This document shows, piece after piece, positions 19,426 to 31,291 of a DNA stretch of 64,000 nt. Below the pieces are notes generated by a model, which worked only from the letters and a program-made list of their open reading frames with translations, was not told the DNA's origin and searched no databases. Position 1 is the stretch's first letter. The number at the start of each line of letters is the position of its first letter. Origin of the DNA: Pseudogulbenkiania sp. MAI-1 (GTDB lineage Bacteria > Pseudomonadota > Gammaproteobacteria > Burkholderiales > Chromobacteriaceae); contig NZ_AZUR01000001.1 in the NCBI RefSeq assembly GCF_000527175.1, positions 4,275,790 through 4,339,789 of the forward strand, in the 5' to 3' direction. The position numbers and the translations under genes are program-made.

Positions 19426-19449
19426 AAAAAAAGGCCGCACGAGGCGGCC
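19426..19449 (-). terminator. Intrinsic terminator after the porin gene
   Basis: Minus-strand stem GGCCGC / GCGGCC (19433-19449) around a five-base loop, followed by seven T. It closes the alpha-glucoside operon. The rest of 19213-19480 shows nothing else. Confidence 0.85.
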
Positions 19450-19480
19450 GGAAGGGGGACGCGGGAGCCCTGCCGCGCGC

Positions 19481-20500
19481 TCAGAACTCGGTGTGCAGGC
19501 CGACCACCAGTTCGCTGCTGGCGTGGGCATCGCTGTTCACCTTGCTGTGCAGGTACTCGGCGAGCAGCGCGGTGCGCTTGGACAGGTTGTAGCTGGTGCC
19601 CAGCACGTACTCGGTACGGCGCTTGTCGCTGTCGTACTTGTAGTTGTTGGTGCGGGTGACCGAGGCGCGCAGCGCGAAGCGGTCCGGCTTGTACTCGGCG
19701 CGCAGCGTCAGGCTCTTCATGGCCGCTGGGTCGTCGGGCACCACGAACGAGCTGCCCAGCAGCGTGGCGCTGGTCGACAGCTTGGCGTGGTTGTATTCGG
19801 CGCCCACGGTCAGCCCCTGGAACGGGGTCAGCTTGCCGGCCAGTACCCAGTCGGTGGCGCTGCCGGCGGCGGTGTAGGCGCCGGCCGTGCCGTTGACCAG
19901 GTCCTGGCGGGTGTAGCCGGCGTGCAGGCCGAAGTTGGCGCCTTCGTAGTTGGCGCCGAGCGCCCAGGCGTTGCCGGCCTTGTCCGAGCTGCCTTCCTTC
20001 TCGCCGGCCGCCCAGCTCACCGAGGCGTTGAAGTGGCCGAACTTCGGCGTTTCGTACTTGATCGCCCCCTTCTGGCCGCCGGCATCGCCCAGGCCGAGCA
20101 CGCCGCCGACGCCGCGGTCCGCGCCGTGGTCGCCGACGTCGAAGAAGTTGGCGCCGTAGTAGTTGTCGCCGTAGGCGTTGATGCCGTGGCCGAGCTTGAC
20201 CGCGCCGAACGAGCCGGACAGACCGACGAAGGTGTCGCCGGAGGCGAAGGTGTCGCCAGACTGGGCGCCGTCCAGGTGCACGTTGTTGTTCATCTGCCAG
20301 ATGGCCTTCAGCCCGTCGCCCAGGTCCTCGCTGCCGACGAAGTCGATTTCCGAGCCGAAGTCCTTGACGCCGTTCACATGGGTGCCGTCGGTGCTGCGCT
20401 TGTATTGCAGGCCGCCTTCCATCTTGCCGATGATCTTGACGTCGGCGTGCGCGACGGCGGACAGGCCGGCCAGGGCCACGATCAGGTAGTTCAGTTTCAT
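19481..20500 (-). CDS. Gram-negative porin (Porin_4 type)
   Basis: 339 residues, with signal peptide MKLNYLIVALAGLSAVAHA and C-terminal Phe preceded by alternating hydrophobics (LVVGLHTEF), the outer-membrane barrel signal. The opening DVKIIGKMEGGLQY and the GDGLKAIWQ, GDTFVGLSGSFGAVKLGHG blocks are those of betaproteobacterial general porins with 16 strands forming trimers. It lies 87 bases after the ATPase gene of the alpha-glucoside operon, so it probably supplies outer-membrane access for those sugars. A general diffusion role is equally possible. Ribosome site GGAGAA. Confidence 0.88.
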   Translation of the reverse strand: MKLNYLIVALAGLSAVAHADVKIIGKMEGGLQYKRSTDGTHVNGVKDFGSEIDFVGSEDLGDGLKAIWQMNNNVHLDGAQSGDTFASGDTFVGLSGSFGAVKLGHGINAYGDNYYGANFFDVGDHGADRGVGGVLGLGDAGGQKGAIKYETPKFGHFNASVSWAAGEKEGSSDKAGNAWALGANYEGANFGLHAGYTRQDLVNGTAGAYTAAGSATDWVLAGKLTPFQGLTVGAEYNHAKLSTSATLLGSSFVVPDDPAAMKSLTLRAEYKPDRFALRASVTRTNNYKYDSDKRRTEYVLGTSYNLSKRTALLAEYLHSKVNSDAHASSELVVGLHTEF

Positions 20501-20587
20501 TTCTCCATTCCCTCTCTGCTTGGTGATGAACGGCGGTCGGCGCCCCCGGACAGGGGGCATGCCGCCGGTTTTTTACTTGTGGGTGAT

Positions 20588-23361
<2,774 letters not shown>

Positions 23362-23375
23362 TGTTTGTCTCCTCA

Positions 23376-24206
23376 TCAACCTTTGACGGCCCCGGCAGTG
23401 AGCCCGGACACGATGTGGCGCTGGAAAACCAGCACCAGGGCGATCAGCGGCAGGGTGACGATCACCGACGCCGCCATGATGTTGCCCCACGGCAATTCGT
23501 AACTGCTGGCGCCGGAGATCAGCGCGATGGCCACCGGCACGGTGCGCTGCTCGCCGGACAGCGTGAAGGTGAGCGCGAACAGGAACTCGTTCCACGCCGC
23601 GATGAAGGCCAGCAGCGAGGTGGCGGCCACCGCTGGCCACAGCAGCGGCAGGAAGATGCGGAAGATCACCGTCAGCACCCCGGCGCCGTCCATCAGCGCC
23701 GCTTCTTCCAGTTCCTTGGGCAGCTCGCGCATGAAGGTCACCAGCACCCACACCGTGAACGGCAGCGTGAAGATCAGGTCGGAGAGCACCAGCGCCCACA
23801 GGCTGTCGTACAGGCCGAGCGCCGAGATCAGCTCGAACAGGCCGGACAGGATGGCCACCTGCGGAAACATCGACACGCCGAGGATGGTCATCATCAGCAC
23901 GCCGCGGCCGCGGAAGCTGACGCGGCCCAGCGCGTAGGCGGCCAGCAGCGAGACGGTCAGCGACAGCGCCACCACGCCGCCCGCCACCAGCACCGAGTTG
24001 AGCAGGTTCTGGCCGAACGGCTGCTCGGCGAACACGCTGGCGTAGTTGGCGAGCGACCAGGTCTTGGGCCAGAAGTCGCTGGAGAACAGCGCATTGCCCT
24101 GTTTGAACGAGCTGGCGATGGCGTAGGCGAACGGGAACAGCGCGAAGCCCAGCACCGGCGGCACGGCCAGCCAGTACAGCACGTCGGTGAATTCGATGCG
24201 TTTCAT
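23376..24206 (-). CDS. aglG: Alpha-glucoside ABC transporter permease AglG (MalG-like)
   Basis: 276 residues with six predicted helices and the EAA loop (LEEAALMDGAGVLTVIFR) near residue 190. It belongs to the carbohydrate uptake family 1 permeases, MalG side. It starts two bases after the stop of aglF, with ribosome site AAGGACATTGAG inside the end of aglF. Confidence 0.87.
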   Translation of the reverse strand: MKRIEFTDVLYWLAVPPVLGFALFPFAYAIASSFKQGNALFSSDFWPKTWSLANYASVFAEQPFGQNLLNSVLVAGGVVALSLTVSLLAAYALGRVSFRGRGVLMMTILGVSMFPQVAILSGLFELISALGLYDSLWALVLSDLIFTLPFTVWVLVTFMRELPKELEEAALMDGAGVLTVIFRIFLPLLWPAVAATSLLAFIAAWNEFLFALTFTLSGEQRTVPVAIALISGASSYELPWGNIMAASVIVTLPLIALVLVFQRHIVSGLTAGAVKG

Positions 24207-24207
24207 C

Positions 24208-25152
<945 letters not shown>

Positions 25153-25229
25153 GGGAGACACTCCGAGGGTAAGAAAGGGCCCGCGCCCCCCTCATGAAGA
25201 GGGGCGTTGTACGCGGGCAAGGAGGAGAA

Positions 25230-26498
25230 TTACTTGGCGGCGACGAAGCCTGCTGGCGCCAGCCGCTTCAGCGACGCGTCCAGCCGGGCCAGTGCCGACT
25301 TGGCGTCGGTCTTGCCGGACAGCACGTCATGGGTGGCGTTCCAGAACTGGTTGCTGACCTGGTTGTAGCGGTTGCCGCTGACCGAGGACGGCCGGGCGAT
25401 CGCGCTGGTGAAGGTGGTGTACAGGTTGCCCATGAACGGGTTGGCCTGCAGCACGTCCTTGTCGCGGTACAGGGCGTCGATGGTGGGGTTGTAGGCGCCC
25501 TGGATGGCGCGCTGTTTCTGCACCTCGCTGCTGGTCAGGTAGAGTACCAGCTCGGCGGCGAGCTTCTGGTTCTTCGAATACTTGGAGACGGCGAGCTGCC
25601 AGCCGCCCAGCGTGGCGGCGTTGCGGCCATTGGCGCCGCCTTTGGGCAGCGCCATCACGCCGACCTTGTCCTTCACCGCGCTGTCGGCCTTCTGGCTGAG
25701 GGCCCAGGCGTACGGCCAGTTGCGCATGAACACCGCATTGCCGGCCTGGAACACGCCGCGCGCTTCTTCCTCGCCGTAGTTCAGCACCGCTTTCGGGGTG
25801 ATGCTGCCGACCCAGCCGGCGGCGGTTTCCAGCGCCTTGACGGCGCCGGCGTTGTTGATCGAGGGCTTGCCGGAGGCGTCGATCACGCTGCCGCCCTGAT
25901 AGCTGGCGATCCACTCCAGCGCGTCGCAGGACAGCCCCTCGTAGGCGCGGCCTTGCCACACGTAGCCCCACATCTTGTCGTTGCCGGCGGCGCGCTCGCC
26001 GTCCTGCACCTTCTTGGCGGCGGCGGTCAGTTCTTCCCAGGTCTTCGGCGGTGCCAGCTTGTACTTGGCCAGCAGGTCTTTGCGGTAGTACAGCAGGCCG
26101 GCGTCGGTGAACCACGGCATCGCCACCAGGCGGCCGCCGACGGTGTTGTTGCTGACGATGCTGGCGAAGTGGGCCTTCTCGGCGCCGCTGGCGAGCGGCT
26201 TGAGATCGGCCAGGTGGCTGGCGAGGATGCCCGGCCACACCACGTCGATCTGCAGCACGTCGATCTTGTCCGACCCGCTGCCGAGGATCTGCTGGTACAG
26301 CGCCAGCCGCTCGTTGGAATCATTCGGGGTGGCCACGACCTGGACTTCGTTGCCGGTCTTCTTCGACCATTCGGCTACCGACTGCTTGCACAGCTCCAGC
26401 TCCTGGCCCACGGCGCCGCAGGAAATCTTCAGGGTGGCGGCCTGGGCCGTGCCGGCCAGCGCCAGTACCACGGCGGTGCTCATCAACGCGATCTTCAT
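25230..26498 (-). CDS. aglE: Alpha-glucoside-binding periplasmic protein AglE
   Basis: 422 residues with signal peptide MKIALMSTAVVLALAGTAQA. It is a cluster B (MalE-like) solute-binding protein: TLKISCGAVGQELELCKQSV at the mature N-terminus, a DVLQIDVVWPG block, and aromatic residues typical of di- and trisaccharide sites (WFTDAGLLYYRKDL, WGYVWQGRAYEGL). It carries sugar from periplasm to AglFG. First gene of the operon, behind AGGAGAG. Exact sugar (sucrose, trehalose, maltose) not readable from sequence. Confidence 0.87.
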   Translation of the reverse strand: MKIALMSTAVVLALAGTAQAATLKISCGAVGQELELCKQSVAEWSKKTGNEVQVVATPNDSNERLALYQQILGSGSDKIDVLQIDVVWPGILASHLADLKPLASGAEKAHFASIVSNNTVGGRLVAMPWFTDAGLLYYRKDLLAKYKLAPPKTWEELTAAAKKVQDGERAAGNDKMWGYVWQGRAYEGLSCDALEWIASYQGGSVIDASGKPSINNAGAVKALETAAGWVGSITPKAVLNYGEEEARGVFQAGNAVFMRNWPYAWALSQKADSAVKDKVGVMALPKGGANGRNAATLGGWQLAVSKYSKNQKLAAELVLYLTSSEVQKQRAIQGAYNPTIDALYRDKDVLQANPFMGNLYTTFTSAIARPSSVSGNRYNQVSNQFWNATHDVLSGKTDAKSALARLDASLKRLAPAGFVAAK

Positions 26499-26586
26499 GA
26501 CGGGTCTCTCCTCGTTGTGGTGATTGGCATCGCATGCCCTGCCGGTGTGTGGTGGCGACGGCGTCACGATGCCCTGTACCCATCTA

Positions 26587-26600
26587 AACGCGGCGGCGTT
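26587..26600. promoter_or_regulatory. Possible operator upstream of the alpha-glucoside operon
   Basis: Inverted arms AACGC (26587-26591) and GCGTT (26596-26600) lie about 89 bases before the aglE start, in a locally AT-richer stretch. The C/G-centred symmetry resembles LacI-family sites. No LacI-type gene is in the window, so this is a weak call. No convincing -35/-10 pair was found. Confidence 0.3.
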
Positions 26601-26666
26601 AATGGCAAATTTCATCAAAAACAGTCAGCGGTTAACAATTGCAACAATGGCCGGCGCGGGGGCATG

Positions 26667-29255
26667 TCAGCCATTCCCGCCCAGCAGCCGCGCCAGCTCC
26701 GGCAGCGTGTAGGGCTTGGCCAGGAAGGGCGCGCCGGCCGGCCAATCGCTGCGCCGGGCGTGGTATTCCGGCGGCAGGCCGGAGGTCAGCACCACCGCCA
26801 GGCCGGGCCGCTCCTGCTGCAGGCGGCGGTAGAGCCGCACGCCGTCCCCGCCGTCGCCCAGCATCACGTCCGACAGCACCAGCTCGGCCTCGCCGCCCTC
26901 GGCGAGCCAGGCCAGCGCCGCCGCCTCGCCGGCCACGGCGTGCACCGTGGCGCCCAGCTGTTGCAGCAGCGCCACGGCGGTGTCGCGCACGTCGGCGTCG
27001 TCGTCCACCAGCAGCACGCGGTGCGCCGGCAGAACGGCGGGCAGGGCGGCCTGGCCATGTTCGAGCGTGCAGTGCGGCGCCGCCGGCGGCAGCCACAGCG
27101 AGATCGTGGTGCCCCGGCCCGGTGTGCTGTCGATGCTGACGTCGCCGCCGCTCTGGCGCAGGAAGCCGTACACGATGGACAGCCCGAGCCCGCTGCCCTT
27201 GCCCTGTTCCTTGGTGGTGAAGAACGGCTCCAGCACGCGCGGCAGCACTTCGGGCGGGATGCCGCGCCCGGTATCGCGCACCTCGAGGCAGAGCGCCGGG
27301 CCCTCCAGTGGCGTGGCGCCGTCGACGTGCCGCGCGACGATGTCGAGCCGGCCGCCGTCCGGCATCGCCTGCGCCGCGTTGAGCGCCAGGTTGAGCACGG
27401 CGTTCTCGAGCTGGCCGCGGTCGACGCAGACGACGAGCCCGGCCTCGGCGTCCACCGTGACGGCGATGCCGTCGCCGACGCTGTATTCGATCAGGTCGAG
27501 CATCTCCTGCAGCATGTCGTCGAGGTCGACGATTTCCGGCGTCAGCGGCTGGCGCCGCGCGAAGGCCAAGAGCCGGCGCGTCAGCGCCGCCGCCTTGTTG
27601 GCCGCCACGTGGGCGCGCTCCAGGCGTCGTCGCGCGTCGTCGGGCAGGTCGGCGCGCTGCTCGAGCAGTTCCAGGTTGCCGAGGATGGCCACCAGGAAGT
27701 TGTTGAAGTCGTGCGCCACGCCGCCGGTGAGCTGGCCCAGCACTTCCATCTTCTGCATCTGCTGCAGCTGCGCCTCGGCGGCGCGCCGGGCCGAGACGTC
27801 GCGGCACACCGCCACCCAGCCGCCCTCCGGCATGGCGCGGCTGCGGAATTCCAGCACACGGCCGTCGGGCAGGTGCAGTTCGGCGGCGCTGGCGATGCGC
27901 TCGCGGCCGTCGGCGGTGTGGGTGGCGGTGTCGGCGGTCACCGCCTGCCAACGCGTGCCCGCCGGCATGGCGGCGCGTAGCGCGGGGTAGGGCAGGCCGG
28001 CGCTGAGCCGTTCCGGCGCGATGCCGAGCAAGGCCGGAAACTGCGGGTTCCACACCACCAACGCGCCGTCGGCGTCGTACACCGACAGGCCGTCGTTCAT
28101 GTTGGCAAACACCGTCTGCAGCAGGCGGCGCTGCGCTTCCAGCCCCTGTGCCAGGCGCTGCTTTTCCAGCAGGTTGTCGCGGAACACCTGGAACGCGCGC
28201 GCCAGCTCGCCGATCTCGTCGGCGCGCTCGGTGGCCGGCGTGGCCTGGGCGGTGTCGCCGGCGGCGAGCCGGCTCATCACGCGCGAGATCGACTGCAGCT
28301 GCTGCGCCACGCGCCGCACGTAGCCCGCCGCCAGCAGCGCCACCAGCACGCCGACCGCGGCCAGCACGGTCAGGCCGCTGATGCCGGAGCGGATCGACGT
28401 TTGCACGCCGCGGCTGCGTTCATCGGCCAGGGTGCGCAGCTCCTGCACGTAGCCGGCGGTGCGCCGGCTGAGGTGTTCGGCGTTGCTGCGGTAGAGCTGC
28501 AGCAAGAGCGCCATGCGCTCGCCGGTTTCGATCACCTGGCGGCGTTGCTCGAACAGGTTCTGCGGCGCGTTGCAGATCACCTCCAGCTCGGTGGCGAGCC
28601 AGGGCGGCAGCTGGCGCGTTTCGCCGCGCCGCTGCATCGCCGCGAGCAGCGCCTCGGCGTCGGCTTCCAGCGCGCCCAGCGCGGCGCGGTCGCGCGCCAG
28701 CGGTACCGCCAGCAGAGTGTGCCACAGCGGCAGCAGGGTGGGCGCCTGCCGTACCGTGCCGGCGCTCACCAGTCGTTGCCCCAGCCCGTCGAGACGCTTG
28801 TGGTAGGCGTCGAGAATCTGCTGGTGGCGGCGCTTGTCGCCGGACAGCAACAGCAGTTGCTCGAGGTCGTGCTCGGCGCCCTCCAGCATGCTGCTGACCG
28901 CCAGCTGGCGGTCGGCCTGCGGTGGCAGCGCCAGCGACAGGCGGCGGATGTCGCGCATCAGCACCTGCAGCCGCTGCACGTCGGCGGGCAGCGTGTCCGG
29001 GGCGTAGCTGTCCGCCAGGTTGGGGGCGATGGCGGCCACCTGCGACACCTTTTCCGCCAGCTCCAGCACGCGCGCCAGCTCCGGCATCACCTCTTCGCGA
29101 AAGCCGGTCAGGGTGTCGAGCGTGGTGCGCATGCCGCTGACGCCGACCAGCGTCACCGCCAGCATCAGCACGAACAGCACGACGAACGCCGCCTGCAGCC
29201 GGGTGCGGATTGGCTGCGACCAGGCGGAGCACAACAGGGGGGAGGGAGGCGGCAC
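26667..29255 (-). CDS. Hybrid sensor histidine kinase
   Basis: About 862 residues from a GTG at 29255 (GAGG upstream); a TTG at 29267 touching the regulator stop is an alternative. Order: membrane helix (about 12-37), a roughly 250-residue all-helical periplasmic sensor, helix two, HAMP, a PAS domain (FANMNDGLSVYDADGALVVWN), HisKA with His515 in GGVAHDFNN, HATPase with DTGRGIPPEV and GSGLGLSIVYGF, and a C-terminal receiver with phospho-acceptor Asp796 in LVLSDVML. There is no HPt domain here or nearby. It forms an operon with the OmpR-type regulator and lies just upstream of the alpha-glucoside genes, but no signal is assigned. Confidence 0.88.
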   Translation of the reverse strand: MPPPSPLLCSAWSQPIRTRLQAAFVVLFVLMLAVTLVGVSGMRTTLDTLTGFREEVMPELARVLELAEKVSQVAAIAPNLADSYAPDTLPADVQRLQVLMRDIRRLSLALPPQADRQLAVSSMLEGAEHDLEQLLLLSGDKRRHQQILDAYHKRLDGLGQRLVSAGTVRQAPTLLPLWHTLLAVPLARDRAALGALEADAEALLAAMQRRGETRQLPPWLATELEVICNAPQNLFEQRRQVIETGERMALLLQLYRSNAEHLSRRTAGYVQELRTLADERSRGVQTSIRSGISGLTVLAAVGVLVALLAAGYVRRVAQQLQSISRVMSRLAAGDTAQATPATERADEIGELARAFQVFRDNLLEKQRLAQGLEAQRRLLQTVFANMNDGLSVYDADGALVVWNPQFPALLGIAPERLSAGLPYPALRAAMPAGTRWQAVTADTATHTADGRERIASAAELHLPDGRVLEFRSRAMPEGGWVAVCRDVSARRAAEAQLQQMQKMEVLGQLTGGVAHDFNNFLVAILGNLELLEQRADLPDDARRRLERAHVAANKAAALTRRLLAFARRQPLTPEIVDLDDMLQEMLDLIEYSVGDGIAVTVDAEAGLVVCVDRGQLENAVLNLALNAAQAMPDGGRLDIVARHVDGATPLEGPALCLEVRDTGRGIPPEVLPRVLEPFFTTKEQGKGSGLGLSIVYGFLRQSGGDVSIDSTPGRGTTISLWLPPAAPHCTLEHGQAALPAVLPAHRVLLVDDDADVRDTAVALLQQLGATVHAVAGEAAALAWLAEGGEAELVLSDVMLGDGGDGVRLYRRLQQERPGLAVVLTSGLPPEYHARRSDWPAGAPFLAKPYTLPELARLLGGNG

Positions 29256-29263
29256 GGCGGACC

Positions 29264-29992
29264 TCAATGGCGGCTGACCGTGGCGCGGAACTGGTAGCCC
29301 AGGCCGCGCTCGGTGCAGATCAGTTCGGGGTGGCGCGGGTTCGGCTCGATCTTGCGCCGCAGGCGCAGGATCAGCACGTCGATGGTGCGGTCGTACACCT
29401 CGGTGTCGAGGCCGCGCGTCTGCTCCAGCAGCTGCTCGCGGCTCCATACCCGCTGCGGATGTTTGACCAGGGTGGCCAAGAGCGTGAACTCGCCCTGCGT
29501 CAGCGGACACGGCGTGCCGTCCGGCTGGTGCAGTTCGCGCGCCGTCATGTCGAGCACCCAGCCGTTGAAGGCGTAGCACTCGTGCGCCTCGCCCGGGTGG
29601 CGCTGCAGCGGGATCGACAGCTCGGTGGTGCGGCGCAGCGCGGCGCGCACGCGCGCCAGGAGTTCGCGCCCGGAGAAGGGCTTGGTCAGGTAGTCATCGG
29701 CGGCCAGTTCCAGTCCCAGCACGCGGTCGGTCTCGTCGCCCTTGCCGCTCATCATGATGATCGGCACGGCGGATTGGCGGCGCAGCTCGCGCGCCAGCGT
29801 GAGGCCGTCCTCGCCCTTGAGCTTGAGGTCGAGGATCACCAGCGCGAAGGGGTGCTCGGCCAGCGCGCGGCGCATGGCGGCGCCGTCGCCGGCGCAACAG
29901 CTGGCGAAGCCGCCGTCCTCCAGCAGCGCGGCGAGCCAGTCGCGCACCTCGGCCTCGTCGTCGACGATCAGGATGCGGTGTTTATCGTCCAT
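29264..29992 (-). CDS. OmpR-family response regulator
   Basis: 242 residues. Receiver domain: acidic pair DD (11-12), phospho-acceptor Asp55 in LVILDLKLKG, Thr/Ser switch in MSGKGDETDR, Lys104 in YLTKPFSGREL. A winged-helix DNA-binding domain follows (about 145-240) with REQLLEQTRGLDTEVYDRTIDVLILRLRRK. Strong AAGGAGGAG ribosome site. The stop lies nine bases before the kinase GTG. It should be phosphorylated by the downstream kinase and bind tandem repeats; candidates sit just upstream of its own gene. Confidence 0.92.
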   Translation of the reverse strand: MDDKHRILIVDDEAEVRDWLAALLEDGGFASCCAGDGAAMRRALAEHPFALVILDLKLKGEDGLTLARELRRQSAVPIIMMSGKGDETDRVLGLELAADDYLTKPFSGRELLARVRAALRRTTELSIPLQRHPGEAHECYAFNGWVLDMTARELHQPDGTPCPLTQGEFTLLATLVKHPQRVWSREQLLEQTRGLDTEVYDRTIDVLILRLRRKIEPNPRHPELICTERGLGYQFRATVSRH

Positions 29993-30018
29993 GCGGGGGC
30001 TCCTCCTTTTTCTGGCGC

Positions 30019-30076
30019 GTTCTCTTTCGGAACGGTTCTCGCTCTTTGTATACCGTTTTCTAACGAAGCGGTTTTT
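30019..30076. promoter_or_regulatory. Four phased GTTYTY repeats upstream of the response-regulator gene
   Basis: GTTCTC (30019), GTTCTC (30035), GTTTTC (30055) and GTTTTT (30071) are spaced 16, 20 and 16 bases, forming two pairs. OmpR-family regulators often bind such direct repeats, so this is a candidate autoregulatory region. No other content is evident in 29993-30179. Confidence 0.35.
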
Positions 30077-30179
30077 TGTGTCCGCAGCGCGGATGATGGT
30101 TAGGGCGGTGCTGAAAAGCTCGTGCCTAGGTTCTTAGCAGAAAGCGCGGCACTATGTGTTTCAATTGTTACAAGGCGCG

Positions 30180-31280
30180 TCAGGCCAGCCGCCGCGCCAC
30201 CTCGTCGGCCAGCGCGAGGCAGCTGGTCAGGCCCGGCGATTCGATGCCGTAGAGGTTGATCAGCCCGGCGACACCATGCTCGCGCTCGTCCTGGATCAGG
30301 AAATCGGCATCCGGCTCGCCCGGCCCGGCGAGCTTGGGGCGGATGCCGGCGTAGCCCGGTTGTAGCGCGTCGTCTGGCAGCCCCGGCCACCATGGCCGCA
30401 CCGCGGCGGCGAAGCGGGCGCCGCGTGCCGGATCGACGCTGTAGTCCACCGTGTCGATCCATTCCACGTCCGGGCCGAAGCGCGCCTGGCCGGCGAGGTC
30501 CAGCGTCAGGTGGGTGCCGAGCCCGCCCGCCACCGGCAGCGGGTAGATCAGGTGCGAGAACGGCGCGCGGCCGCTCAGCGTGAAGTAGACGCCGCGCGCG
30601 TAGCGCACCGTCGGGATGGTGGCCGGCGGCACGCCCTCGATGGCGGCGGCGACGCGGTGCGCCCACAGTCCGGCGGCGTTGACCACGCTGCGCGCCTTGA
30701 TCGGATACGGCTCGTCGCCGCCGATCTCGAGCACGATGCCGTCGGATTCGACCCGCCCGCCGACGATGGGCGAGGCCGGCGCCAGCAGCGCTCCGGCGGC
30801 TTCGGCGTCGCCCAGCAGCGCCAGCATCAGCGCGTGGCTGTCGACGATGCCGGTGGAGGGCGACAATAGCGCGGCGTGGCCGGCGAGTTCCGGTTCCAGC
30901 GCGGCGAGCTCGGCCCGGTCCAGCCAGCGCAGGTCGGTCACGCCGTTGGCGGCGGCACGCTCGGCAAGCTGTGCCAGGCGCGCCATGTCATCCGGCTGGG
31001 TGGCGACGATCAGCTTGCCCAGGCGGCGGTGCGGCACACCGTGTTCGGCGCAGTAGCGGTACAAGGCCTCGCGCCCGGCCAGGCACAGCCGGGCCTTGAG
31101 CGAGCCCGTGGGGTAATACAGCCCGGCGTGGATCACCTCGCTGTTGCGGCTGGAGGTGTGCAGGCCGAAGCCGGCCTCGGCCTCGGCGACAATGACCTCG
31201 CGTCCCTGCAAGGCCAGAGCGCGCGCCACCGCCAGGCCGATGACGCCGGCGCCGATGACCAGGGTGTCGATGCGGTCCAT
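30180..31280 (-). CDS. FAD-dependent oxidoreductase, L-2-hydroxyglutarate oxidase-like
   Basis: 366 residues of the DAO fold. The dinucleotide motif GAGVIG (10-15), the conserved TSSRNSEVIHAGLYYP segment (42-57) and GSLKARLC are typical of the L2HGDH/LhgO branch, and the C-terminal GIESPGLTSCLAL closes the FAD site. Related enzymes oxidise L-2-hydroxyglutarate or similar 2-hydroxy acids and pass electrons to quinone or oxygen. Substrate here is unproven. Strong GGGGAGGAAC ribosome site. It starts 11 bases after the MocR-type gene in the same direction, so they may be co-transcribed. Confidence 0.8.
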   Translation of the reverse strand: MDRIDTLVIGAGVIGLAVARALALQGREVIVAEAEAGFGLHTSSRNSEVIHAGLYYPTGSLKARLCLAGREALYRYCAEHGVPHRRLGKLIVATQPDDMARLAQLAERAAANGVTDLRWLDRAELAALEPELAGHAALLSPSTGIVDSHALMLALLGDAEAAGALLAPASPIVGGRVESDGIVLEIGGDEPYPIKARSVVNAAGLWAHRVAAAIEGVPPATIPTVRYARGVYFTLSGRAPFSHLIYPLPVAGGLGTHLTLDLAGQARFGPDVEWIDTVDYSVDPARGARFAAAVRPWWPGLPDDALQPGYAGIRPKLAGPGEPDADFLIQDEREHGVAGLINLYGIESPGLTSCLALADEVARRLA

Positions 31281-31291
31281 GTTCCTCCCCC

